Source: Tremella fuciformis
Taxonomy: Eukaryota; Basidiomycota; Tremellomycetes; Tremellales; Tremellaceae
Direction: 5' to 3'
NCBI GenBank assembly: GCA_032768795.1
Contig: CP136490.1
Span: forward strand, 6,758,001 to 6,822,000
DNA: 64,000 nt
Shown here: piece after piece, positions 32,340 to 42,889 of the stretch
Position numbering within the stretch: position 1 is the stretch's first letter
Layout of the letters: every line of letters starts with the position of its first letter
The notes under the pieces: model-generated
What the model was told of the DNA's origin: nothing
Database searches by the model: none
The model's input: only the letters and a program-made list of their open reading frames with translations
Position numbers and translations under genes: made by a program

Positions 32340-34249
32340 CTACGGCTCGCAAGACCAGTCCCAAGCGTCGGCTCCTCCACGGCACTCGCCCAAGCCTAGA
32401 CCCCACCAATCCTCTACCACACGGGCGACGGCCTCGCGTGCAGAGAGAGTCTGCGTCTCCATGCTGTTCATCAGCCTACGAGCCCTGAACCTTCCGAAAG
32501 ATGTGAGACTCACGTCGAGACCCAAGGTTCGAGAGAAGCGAGGTACTGCAGACCCTTGACCGGCTCGACTGGAGCATACGAGGCGATGGCGCTGAGTTTG
32601 GGATAGCTGTTCCACTCTTTTCGCACGATCCACGTGGGGTCTTCACCACCAAGGAGGTTGCGCAGGATCTTGTCCTTGATATAGGTCATCGAAAAGATCT
32701 TGACTACGTATTCGCCCGACCCAGGGAATGTCTCGCCGTGCCAGGTGATACTCTGGAAGCGTGGAGGTGCGGTGCCGGGATTGTGACGGGCAGTATAGCC
32801 AGTGGTGAGGATTGTTCCAGGGACTTCTGCGCTCTCGTCAAGACCAAAGAAGGCGGGGGATGCTCTCTCGCGAGTCGTGCCGAGCAGCGTGACATGAAGG
32901 TGGACGTATCTCTGCGGTCTGCTTGTTCAGCCAAGTTGTGCAAAAGGGTAAGCTGACTCACGGTATTGGCTCGTCGAAGTGCTGTGAGAGGCTCTTGGAG
33001 ATCGGAGAGAGATGCCACGGAGCAGCGAAGAAGACCTGGTCAAACGGTTCTTCAACCTGAGCAGCCACGCTTGACTCGTTGACTCTAATCGCCCATCGAC
33101 CATCATCAAGGGGCACGATGTCCGACACCTCTACCCCAAGGTGGACAGAGGCCTCAGCGTCGTCCAACATCGCCTGGAAGATCCGCCAGTTCCCGCCCTC
33201 GACCTGCTTCGCGCCTCCCGTGGCCATGGACACGCTCGCGCCGAGCGCGTGGATGTCCGTAAGGTCCGAAGCGTAGTTGACGCGGGTACTGCCTTCCCAT
33301 ATCTCCCCTGCCCACTTGGCACCCACTCCGACGACCTTCTTGGCATATTCTTCGCCCCATCGGGTGGTCAGTGCGCGCCCAAGGCCCACCCGCTCGGCAA
33401 AGTCCTCGACGCTACGCGCCGCGCCGTGCTCCGCGAGCCAGAGGGGGTTGTAGAGGTTGCTGAATTTCTTGAGCAGATCCCCGACAGCTCGCTGGGTGCG
33501 GAAGGGCGATAAGGGCCCGTAGCGTCGGATGGCGGATAGCGTGTCCCACCATGAGGAGAAGTAGGACTTGTGGGTGGACGTCGTGTAGAGAAAGTTATGT
33601 CCGTCCTACCTATCAGCCGTTCCCCTGATTGCCTACGTTATGAATGGCCGTACCCAGATGCCCACGCCTGTGTCGGCAAAGTCGGGATCGATAGTGGTCA
33701 GATTGAACTTCTGGTGATGTCAGCTGAGCTCACGGTCGCGAATGGCCAGCTGACCCGGGCAGCTTTGACCATATGCCTGTTCGCCTCGACAAAGATCGAG
33801 GCGCCCAGCTCTACGGGACGCTGCCGGGGGTCGCTGTGCGGATACAGAGTCGTGCTTCCTGACGCTCAGCTATACATGCGTCAATGAAAGCTGAGGCGTG
33901 ACGCACGTCCACCAACATAGCCCTCCTTGTCAAAGACGACGATATCGCCCAACACCTCCTTGCCCGTTCGAGCAGCCATGACCCTCCCTGCCCTGCGAAG
34001 GAAGAACGCCGCGGCGCTCCCACTCGCCCCTGCACCCACTATGGCTACGCGCTTAGGGGCATCCTGGGCGTGCACGTGCGAGGCGACGGGATACTCGTAC
34101 TCCTCCTCGGCGAAGGTGGGGAAGGCAGGTAACTTAGAGCGACTGGACGCTGGGTACAGGAGGTAGGCGCATAGGAGGAGGAGAACGGAGAAGAAGGCGA
34201 TGCGGGTGCGAGGTGTCTGCGAAACTCGTGTACGCAGTCCTTCTAGCAT
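32340..34249 (-). CDS. Prenylcysteine oxidase (lyase)
   Basis: FAD-dependent enzyme that splits prenylcysteine released from degraded prenylated proteins. ATG 34249 gives MLEGLRTRVSQTPRTR, then one N-terminal signal anchor (IAFFSVLLLLCAYLLYP). The dinucleotide-binding motif is RVAIVGAGASGSAAAFFL, followed by GYVGGR. Conserved prenylcysteine-lyase segments follow: VELGASIFVEANRHM (spliced), GLGRALTTRWGEEYAKKVV, VNYASDLTDIHALGASVSMA, QVEGGNWRIFQAML and FDQVFFAAPWHLSPI. The C-terminus ends WGLGLGECRGGADAWDW and stops at 32340. Seven or so short introns. It converges with uS19m. Confidence 0.87.
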
Positions 34250-34515
34250 CGTGAACGACAAACACCAGACAAAGAGAAGGTGAATAGAGAACCACGACGC
34301 AATCCGGTCTGGAGTCCCCGCTTTGACCTCTCCGCAGCGGCAAAGTCAGAGCGGAGCGGTACGTCGTTCGCCATCTTCCCACGGATACCTGGTGCATACA
34401 TACACTTGCTTTCTCACATTACTATCACTTGTGTTTGCAGAGGGCTCGTTGGTACATACACTGCTGACCCGACTTGAAAGCCCAAACAACCACCCACACA
34501 ACCATTAGCACGGCA

Positions 34516-36167
34516 TCAAGCCATGAAGAAAGTCTCGGCCATCTCCTGCTCGTCCTTGTCCATGATCTCCCTCGCCTCAGCGGCAAGCGAGGCCCGGGAG
34601 TGTATGGTCGGGGCGCACGATACCCTGTTCTGGGCCATCCGGCGTTGGTGCGCCACGTAGTTGTCGTAGGACGTGGGCGGAGGGGCGCGGCTGGTACGCT
34701 TGCCAAGAGACTGATGGTGAGTGAGCAAGGGTCGGACATGGGACAAATGTTGACTCACGCCCGACAGGTCCATGACTGATCTTCGCCATTTACTCTCCTT
34801 CCTTCCCAGCTCACCACCGGTGAAACCCATAGGCGCCGGCTGACCGCGCCTCTGTGGGCTGGTCGACGAGCCGCGGTTGGTATCGGAAGGGCTGATCTGC
34901 CTCTTGATATCAATGGGACTCCTGGCGCCTCCGTATGACTCGCTCTCCGAAGTAGGCGTCATGAGGGCGTCACTGGCAGCGGTGGACGGGCTCGTGTTGG
35001 TGTTCTCGCGGCGAGAGGGAATCCGGATAGGAGCGAGGCCGGACCGAGAGGATGGCAGGTCGGCAATCTCGTCCGAATCCTCGTCGCGCTCGTCCACAGA
35101 AGCCCGCAGTCGCTCTTCCTCGTCTTGGTCCTCTTCCTCCATACCAACGCCCTCGAGGGACAACATACCCATCGGTGTCGCACGCTTGACAGGAGGTTGG
35201 CTTCGAATCTGCGAGGGTGGGGCGGTCCTTTCGACTCTCTGTGCGGCAGCATCGACCGGGGACTCGACCAGCTCAATCGTGGGCAATGGCGCCGAGGGTG
35301 ACACGGGTGAAGCAGGCAGAGGGATCTGGGCAGGGTCTACCTCGACATCTGCTTTGGGCGCCACGGGACGCATAGGCTGCTCGTGTGTCTGTTGTCGTCT
35401 GGGCTGGGGTTGCAAGACAGGCAGGGCGGGAGCCAGGACGGGCGGGGCGGTTTGAGGATGCTCGTATCGCGCCGAACGGCCCGTCTCGACGTGCAACACG
35501 GGCTTGCGCATGGCTTCCAGCATCGGGGCGGCCTTGGTCGGCGGGGCAGACCGGGGAGGCGCTGCTGCTGGGGCGTGTGCTGGTTTCGGGGGCGATGAGG
35601 CGCTTCGACCGGTAAGTTTGCGAATAAACGAGCTGAAGCCGCCGCCTGATCGCTGTGGCTCCGGTCTCTTCGCCATGATGGGCTGAGCCGACCTCGGCGC
35701 GATGTTCTTAACGGCAGGTTTGGCGGGCACGCGATGTTTCGCAGCCATGTCGAGCGCCTGCTCAGCCTCGTGCACTTGTAGCAAGGGCAGACTGACTATA
35801 AGCGACGGCGTGCAAACATGTGGGGGAAGGGCGGGACGTACGAAGGGTTGGACAAGTTCGCCCTCTTGCCGAGCGCCGATCGGTCCTTTTCCCTCGTCGC
35901 CACGCGCTTCTCGTCGCCCTTTGCCCTGCCGCGCAGACTGGACACGCTCTTGCTGAATCCGAACCCTAGGCGCTTCTTGGCCTCACGCGCGGCGTGCACG
36001 TCAAACTCGCCCCCGCCGTCGTCGGAGCGCACCTTGGACGAGGCGCGCTGCTGGCCAGAGTGGGACACGGACGAGAGGGCGGTGGATGTGAGAGAGGGGT
36101 GCGAGTCGGCGGAAGAGGTACGGGCCATGTCTTCGCCCAGCCGGGGCGGCGGGGGCAGCGTGGTCAT
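34516..36167 (-). CDS. Hypothetical Ser/Pro-rich basic protein
   Basis: Two or three exons. ATG 36167 gives MTTLPPPPRLGEDMARTSSA, then a basic segment (AAREAKKRLGFGFSKSVSSL). The second exon (from about 35784) carries VHEAEQALDMAAKHRVPAKP, FSSFIRKLTGRSASS, a long Pro/Ala/Ser-rich linker, an acidic patch (MEEEDQDEEERLRASVDERD) and a C-terminal block (TSYDNYVAHQRRMAQNR, then LAAEAREIMDKDEQEMAETF) that looks conserved and helical. No known domain recognised. The composition suggests a phosphoregulated scaffold at the cell cortex or in the nucleus, but this is a guess. Splice sites between exons 1 and 2 are unresolved. Confidence 0.6.
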
Positions 36168-36530
36168 GCTGCTCAAAGCTGAGCTCGAAAGGATAAGGAT
36201 GTGGGGCTACGCGGGGGCAGGGGTCCGGGCGCGAGCGAGGTAAAGGGGCTGGAATGCGCAGTGGGACCTGTTTGAAAGGCTGGTGACGGTGTCGGTGTAA
36301 ACGCGATCACGGGCGTTCTTGGTGGTGTTGGTGGGGGAGGAGTATGTCGTGCAGTGCAGGGTGGCAGGCGATCAATCGACCAAGAGGCACGCGACCAGTC
36401 GTGGTCAGAACGGTGGGATGCGGGGTATCGACCTTGGTACGAAAGATTAAAGAGTGTGATCGAGGCGAGGCAAGACGTGAGGCGCGAGGGGTACTCCGAA
36501 GAAGGTATATGTCAAGCCAGGCCCAAAGAA

Positions 36531-36552
36531 GACAGACAGACAGACAGACAGA
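36531..36552. repeat. (GACA)n tetranucleotide microsatellite
   Basis: Five and a half tandem GACA units in the 5' region of the Ser/Pro-rich gene. Confidence 0.9.
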
Positions 36553-36901
36553 ACAACGAGCGAGAAAGATCAGATCAACGGACGTCAACTCGGTGCATGC
36601 ATGTGTGGTCATACTGTTTCTGTTTCTCTCCATTCGCTGGTTCGCTGGTCGAGACTGCAAGAAAAACGGACATGGCCCCTCTGACGGTCAAACTCTGTCC
36701 ACCCTGGCGCCACTGCTCGTCCAGCAGACGCGCAGAAAAGCAGGAACGCTGTTGATCTTCTCCAGGCCCGTGAGTACCCATCAGGGCTGCACTCGCAGTT
36801 CCTTGCGCAGCCAGCAGAGCTGTCTGAAGGAGAGAAGAGAGTCGAAGAGAGACGAGGTGCCGTGGCGCGGGGCTTGGCTAGAGTAGGCATAATGAAATTG
36901 C

Positions 36902-36913
36902 GGGGGGGGGGGG
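36902..36913. repeat. Homopolymer run of 12 G
   Basis: Uninterrupted G tract in the intergenic region; its exact length is prone to sequencing error. Confidence 0.85.
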
Positions 36914-37133
36914 ACGCCCAAGACCCGGGGAAAAGAGAGCTACGGCCCGGCAAGTACGGCCCGTCTTCCGTCCAATCCAGACCGTCGACCATCGAGCATC
37001 GGACTTTTCCACAGACGCTAGCCTCATGCGTCGACGATCATGACCATGCAACAAGACACATGCTGATACAGATCAACCTGACCAGAAACCAGGAAATCTC
37101 CTCTATGCCACCTCGCCTGCTACACAGGACGAC

Positions 37134-40100
37134 CTAGTAATCGTCGTCGTCATCGTCGTCGCTGTCCTCGCTAGCGCTTGCCTCGGGCGTCGGCTCGGGC
37201 TCCGGATCAGGTGCTGACACTCTGCCCTTCTTCCCGAGGCTCAGCTTGATCTTCGTAGGCAACAACTTGCCCTCGGGGGCGTGCGACTTGAACATGGGGG
37301 TGCTCGTGCCGCTCGGCACGGCCGACGTGCCCTCTCCGCTGTCCACACCATTGGCACCTCCACCTCGCAGCTTGCTTTGCTCTTCCTCGTACGCCTCGTC
37401 GAACCACCTTTGCTGATCCTCGGCCGCCTCAAACACCCAGGAGCCATCGGCATTGTACGTCCGCGCGTTGTCCCAGAGCTGATGGAGGTCGTCTTTGAGC
37501 GATTCCAGACCGTAGCTCGCGTCCTTGTCCAATTTCTTCTTGATCTGCTTCATGCAGATAGGCTTCTTGATGATCTGGTAATAGTCCGGGAACTGCGATC
37601 GGTTGACGGGGTCGATAAAGTACATGTTGAGGAGCTCGCCCTCGAGCGTTTTGAGCTCGTTGACTTGCTTGTACAAACGCGCCATGACCGCTTTCTCCTC
37701 GGCCGGCGCAGGTCCGGGAGCAAGCGACGAAGAACCGGCTTCGAGCTTGCGCTTCTTGACGGGAAGGTCGTCGCCGAGCACAGATGGGGTAGCAGACTTT
37801 GATGGACGGCCTCGTTTCTTCGCGCTACCGGCTTTGGCGCTCGGTGGTGGCGATGCCTCGTTGACAGTGAGGTTGACCGCAGTGAGCGGCTTGCCCTCGG
37901 CTTCCGCCTGAGCCAGCATCTCGTTCATCCTCTTCCGTTCGGCCCGTTTGTCCGATCGTCGCCGCTTGCGATCCGCAGCCTCCTCGACATCATCATCGCT
38001 GGCATCCATCGCGTTGAGCCACTGCTCGTCTGTCAAACCATCGGTATATCGGACGTCGGCCTTGGCTCTTCTGCCTCGACCCTGTTCTTCCTCGTTGGCA
38101 GCTTGAACAGCGAGCTCATCTCCGATGTCGCGGCGGTAGAAAGGTGGGAGCTCCGACTCTTGCATCAGCGGCGGAGGCAGTGGACCCTTGTTGCCCTCCG
38201 CCTTCCACTGGGCAGTCTGGTTGGCGACTCGCTCCTTGTCCATCTGAGTGAAGATCTCCAGCTCGTGATCGCCTCGGGCAAGAAGCTCGTTGATCTCATC
38301 GTCGTCCAGCTCATTGGTTTCCTCGTTGTCGTCCTCCTGAGCTTCGAACGCTTTGGCTAACAAAGCTTCGTATTCGGCACCAGTCGTGACGTCGTCGAAT
38401 TTACCTGCCTGGATGACTTTGCCGTCAATCTCGAGTTTCTGCTGAGCACGTTGCAGAACCAGCTCCTCCACGGTGTTGGTAGAGATGAGCCGTAAAACTC
38501 GAACTTCTTTCTTTTGACCAATACGATGGGCTCGATCCTGCGCCTGCAAGTCGGCAAAAGGATTCCAGTCGGTGTCGTAGATGATGACAGTGTCTGCCGA
38601 CTGCAAGTTGAGACCGAGACCACCAGCACGCGTCGAAAGAATGAAGACCTGATAAGGTGATGTGGGATCGTTGAAGGTCGAGAGCAGCGCTTGACGGTCG
38701 TCCGCCTTGGTGGATCCATCGAGTCGGCAGTACTTCCAGCCCCGGTAATCGAAGAAGTCGGCAATAATGGTCATGATCTCCGTCATCTGGAAGAAGATGA
38801 GAACTTTGTGGCCAGTCTTGAACAGTTTCGGCAGGATGCGATCGAGCAGCTCGAACTTGCCTGATGTTCGGACGATTTGCTCGTCGATTCGGTCACCGAC
38901 TGTGAAGTCCTCGTCGACCTCCCGGAACACGAATGGATGGTTGCAGATCTTCCGCAACTGCATGATGGCATTCTGCAGATTGGCTTGCCGGCGTTGTTTA
39001 CTGTTCATCAGAGCTATTCATGGGGATGTTTTGTCAGCTCACGCTGCGCTCAAGTCTGTCGGGAGCGTTTTGTACTTCTTGACGCTTTCGTACAGCTTCC
39101 ACTGCAGAGCAGACATCTTGGTGTAGATGATCTTCTCCACCTTATCCGGCAACTCCGACTCTACATCTTTCTTCAAACGTCGTAGCAAGAACGGCCGAAG
39201 GACCTTGTGCAGACGCTTGACCACGAGAAGAGCCTCTTCTTCGTTCATCTCCATCTTCTCGCCTCCGGTGTTGGCGAAAGGTGCGTTGAACCACTCATCG
39301 AACGATTTGACCGAGTTGAAGATCTTCGGCAGAACGAAGTTGAGCAACGCCCAGAGTTCGGGCAAGTTGTTCTGCAGCGGCGTTCCAGTCAGAATGAGTC
39401 GGTATCGAGTCGAGTAGTACTCGTTCAACGTCTGAGACAGCTTCGACTTGACATTCTTCATTCGGTGTCCTTCGTCAATGATCATGTGGATCCACTTGAT
39501 CTTGGCGAGGAGCGGGCGCTCCTTTATGATATACTCGTAGGTGGTCAGGCACACCTGGAAGTCGACGGCTCGCAGTCGAGCATATTGCTCTCGACGCTGA
39601 ATGGGAGACCCCTTGAGAATGACAGTCCGTACAGTCGGAGCCCATCGCTCAAACTCTAATGTCCAGTTGGTCAATGTCGACAGCGGAACGATGACAAGGA
39701 ACGGTCCAGGTTGACGCTTCTTCTCGATCAAGTAGGTGATGAGGGAAATGGTCTGGATGGTCTTGCCGAGACCCTGCGAATAAGTGGGCGGTTCAACGCA
39801 AAAAAAGCAACTGACCATCTCGTCGGCGAGGATACCGTTCAGCCTGTTGTTGTACAAAGAGATCATCCACTGCAGACCCTTGATCTGGTAATCCTTCAGA
39901 GTACCACCGGTCAAAATGCTGGCCTGCTTGGTGACTTTCTCCTGCGTCCTATGTGCCACGGCATAGTAGTCGACCTTTCCGGCTTTCTTCTCGGCGCCTT
40001 CCTCCTCGCCGTCTTGCCTGCGAGCACCAAACATTGCCTCGTTGGCAGGCCCTTCTTCCTCCTCGAACGGAATGTCCATACGTATTTGATCGCGGTGAAC

Positions 40101-41904
40101 ATCGTCGTTTTGCTGTTCCATGACTGCGGCTGCAAGAGTTTCGAGGTACTGGTCGGTCTGTTTGAGCAGGTGACCAATACGCGAATCTTTCGCCTCGCCG
40201 AGCAAAGCCAAATAGGCGTCTTCGTCGTCGTTCTTGAGCGCTTTGAGACGTTCTTTCGCAAGTCGCTCAACCCGACGTTGCTCCTCCCTCTCGGTGTCCT
40301 TGTGCACTTTGATCATGGCTTGACCCAGCCGCTTCAATCTGTCCGCGCCCGCCCCTCGAGAAGTGCCATATCCAGCATTGATCATCGACTGACCATGCTC
40401 GACAATCGAATTGATGTACTCGAGATGCCGCTCTTTCCCTCTTCGCTCACGTTCCGAGCGTTGTCGCCGTTCCGATTGCTCGGTTGCGCGAGCATCGCGA
40501 AGGTTGTGAGTGCGGAATCGCCTGAACTGTGCGCGATCCGCTGGTACTTGGGTTGCGCCGTGCATGGCCCTGACCATGTCTTCTCGCAGCAATCGTTGCT
40601 TTCCCAGCAGACGAAGACTGAGGAGCTCGATCCTTGCCTGGATGCCAAGATTTGGAGCAGGCTTCTTGCCTTCCACTATTCCAGGAACATCTTTCGCGCC
40701 CTGCTCGCCAGTGCCGTAGGTCGAGTCCATGGTCTCCAGCTCTTTCACCCGCCAAGCCATCCGATTCTCGATGTAGCGGTTCCGCTCTTGCATGAGAAGA
40801 TACGGGTCGAGGCCTCGAGGCATGACGGAGGGAATGAGCTGTCGTTGCATCTTGGTGAGAGGGTTGGCGATCTCGCTGTCGAATTTGCGATGCGCGTACA
40901 CGGAGGGGTGAGTGTAGGCGTTGTAGGGGTAGATGATGGACTCCTGGTCAAACTCCATGGCATAAGGAGGTCCTGATGGCGGAGTGACAACCTTCTCTGC
41001 CTCGCTTCCGCTACCGCTCCCATTTGCATCTCCGTCGACTTCCATCGAGTCGGTCTTTGGCTCGGCAGACTTTGCAGTCTCGCGATTGTCGCTCATGACA
41101 GCTTCGATGGTCTTGTCCACAAGTTTGGCCGAGGGACTATCGCCAAGAGGCGATGGCTGACCGGCAACGCCTGGCGGATGCACACCTTGAGCGGCTTGCT
41201 GCAAGTTGGCAGGAGGTTGCTGATTGCGACTGAGCAGTTGATACGAGGCGGTCTGTGCTCGCAGCTGAGCTATCTGAGCTGGGGTCATGGACACCTGCGT
41301 GGGAGGTTGAGCTGGTGCAGCTGGGCGTGAGCTCTTGAAGAACTGGCCTCTCGGAGAGCTTACGAGTACTGGGCCCTGCCGCTGCTGTACCGTTTGTCGT
41401 GGGAGGCGCAGACGGGCTGGTGGATGTCGACTGGCGCTTCTTCGCCCTGTCCATGAGCTTCAAAACCTTACGCGTGCAGCTGATTGCGAGACTCACTCTG
41501 CCGCCTTGGCCTGGTTGTACATGTTGACGATGGTGGTGAGCTTGCCAGCCTCGTTCGAAGTCTCCTTGGTCATGCCGGCGGCATTGAGCTCGGCAAGGCG
41601 CTGCACCGTGAGTACGGGACATGGCGGCTCGGTACGCCTGACTGACCTTCTTGATGCGCTGTATGTTGGCTTCTGGGATATTGTTGATCATGTCAAACTT
41701 CTGCTGGTTCTCCGTCGAAGCCGAGGACGTGGCCGACTTGGGCGCCGAAGCAGCTGAGGGCGAGCCGGACGAGCCATTGGACGTGCTCGTGACAGGAGCG
41801 GGACTGATGGCTGCTGCCGAAGTGGATGCATCTTGCGTGGGAGTAGGGATGGGAGAGGCGGCTGCAGCAGGGGAAGGTTGAGAGGGAGGGGCGAGTTCGG
41901 CCAT
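37134..41904 (-). CDS. STH1/SNF2: SNF2/STH1-type chromatin-remodelling ATPase
   Basis: Catalytic subunit of a SWI/SNF or RSC complex, which slides and ejects nucleosomes. ATG 41904 opens MAELAPPSQPSPAAAASPIP. Domains in order: a QLQ motif (MTPAQIAQLRAQTASYQLLS); an HSA helix (about 40,200-40,600, Arg/Glu-rich); the SNF2 ATPase with Walker A GLGKTIQTISLI (split by an intron after ILADEM) and motif II IIDEGHRMKN; the helicase C lobe with GGLGLNLQSADTVIIYD and QAQDRAHRIGQKKEVRVLRL; a SnAC-like acidic segment; an AT-hook-like AKKRGRPSKS; and a C-terminal bromodomain (FPDYYQIIKKPICMKQI, then ARTYNADGSWVF). It ends in an acidic run. QLQ, HSA and bromodomain together exclude ISWI and CHD. Fungi usually have Snf2 and Sth1 paralogues; I cannot tell which this is. 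A Helitron lies 222 bp upstream of the ATG. Confidence 0.95.
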
Positions 41905-42126
41905 GGTGCTGGTGGAGGTAGGACCAGGCTCCCGGCTCAAACGAATGGAAGTGCTAGTTGGCAGCCGGTATCATGTGGTCGGACGCGTCGGGGTCGAGGA
42001 GGATGGATGCAGCAGGCGAGACTGGGGGTGGGATGTCGAGTGGCGAGGCGGAATGCGAGTGAGTTTTGATATCAGTCGCGTCGGCAGTCGTGGATGATGC
42101 CGATGTCGGTCCAAGTGATATGGAAA
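41905..42126. other. STH1-like gene upstream region left of the Helitron
   Basis: 222 bp of host sequence between the STH1-like ATG and the Helitron 3' end. Its natural continuation lies beyond 48675. No motif recognised. Confidence 0.45.
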
Positions 42127-42134
42127 CTAGGTAA

Positions 42135-42157
42135 ATCGGCGGTGGCGCGTCGCCGAT
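42135..42157 (-). terminator. Helitron 3' terminal hairpin
   Basis: Stem ATCGGCG / CGCCGAT with a 9-nt loop, 4 nt from terminal CTAG. In Helitrons this structure marks the end of strand transfer (a transposition terminator, not a transcription terminator). The small copy has the equivalent hairpin at 8546-8567 with the same 4-nt spacing. Confidence 0.8.
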
Positions 42158-42222
42158 GGGGCGTAGCTCTGACTCCGGAAAATTTTGGACTTTTCATCTC
42201 TCATCTGTACATCTACATCAGA

Positions 42223-42758
42223 ATGGCTTTCCAGTCAGCTTTGTTCAAAAAAGCACTCAGGCAGCACCAGAGAGAGCAAAAAAAGCGACATCCCAACCCT
42301 CATGATGAGCACAAGCATTCCTGCTCTCAACAAAGCCGCCCACAGCCAGTCAGACACTCTCCCTATCACCCACCCCAGCAACAATCCTACCTGCCTCCTG
42401 GGTCAGGCAAAGTCAATGGAGAGAAGAAGCCATGGGTGCCCAAAAGACCTGTTGTGAAGTCCTTGTGAGTCAGGCTCTCTCTTGGCATGACACAAAGCTG
42501 ACTTGTAGCTTCAATGGTCCAGTCACCAATCCCCAGACCTTCAGATTGCCCTTGTGGAAAAGTAGGATGCTGGATTGGCTGAGGAAGATGAGAACACTCA
42601 GAGGAGGAGAAAGCCCACCTGGAACTCCTCTCTTCACTCCTCCCCCCACCCCTGAGCCTCCTACCTGGTCAGATCCCCCAACTCCTGCTGCTGATGATCC
42701 TGTGTGGGATGATTACAGACAGGAGATGGAGGCAGATAGAGGTAGTGTTAGTAGCTAG
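42223..42758 (+). CDS. Small two-exon gene carried inside the Helitron
   Basis: ATG 42223 gives MAFQSALFKKALRQHQREQK, a basic N-terminal helix, then a His/Gln/Ser/Pro region ending KKPWVPKRPVVKS. A 40-50 nt intron (GTGAGTC...CTTGTAG, about 42464-42511) joins to FNGPVTNPQTFRLPLWKSRM, LDWLRKMRTL and a Thr/Pro-rich acidic tail ending EADRGSVSS. It is about 160 residues long with no known domain. It lies on the opposite strand to Rep/helicase and converges with it, close to the element's 3' end. It could be a captured host gene fragment or an accessory Helitron gene. The composition matches the Rep gene, which favours long residence in the element. Confidence 0.55.
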
Positions 42759-42889
42759 AGAGAGCACAATGACATGCATACACCCCATGAACTTGAGATT
42801 CAGCTGATGCATCAAACACTCAGAGTCATGCTTGATCAACTTTTATTCAGTCTACCTATGCATTGTCATTCATCTTTTTCTCTATACAT

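Larger units (their letters stand above)
36168..37133. other. Intergenic region with simple repeats
   Basis: Almost 1 kb between the Ser/Pro-rich gene start and the STH1-like stop. It holds a (GACA)n tract at 36531-36552 and a 12-G run at 36902-36913. No convincing gene. Confidence 0.5.

Noticed and set aside
39711..40976. 421-residue open frame on the plus strand
   Set aside because: It is antisense to conserved STH1/SNF2 coding sequence; long shadow frames are expected in GC-rich genes and its translation shows no family signal.
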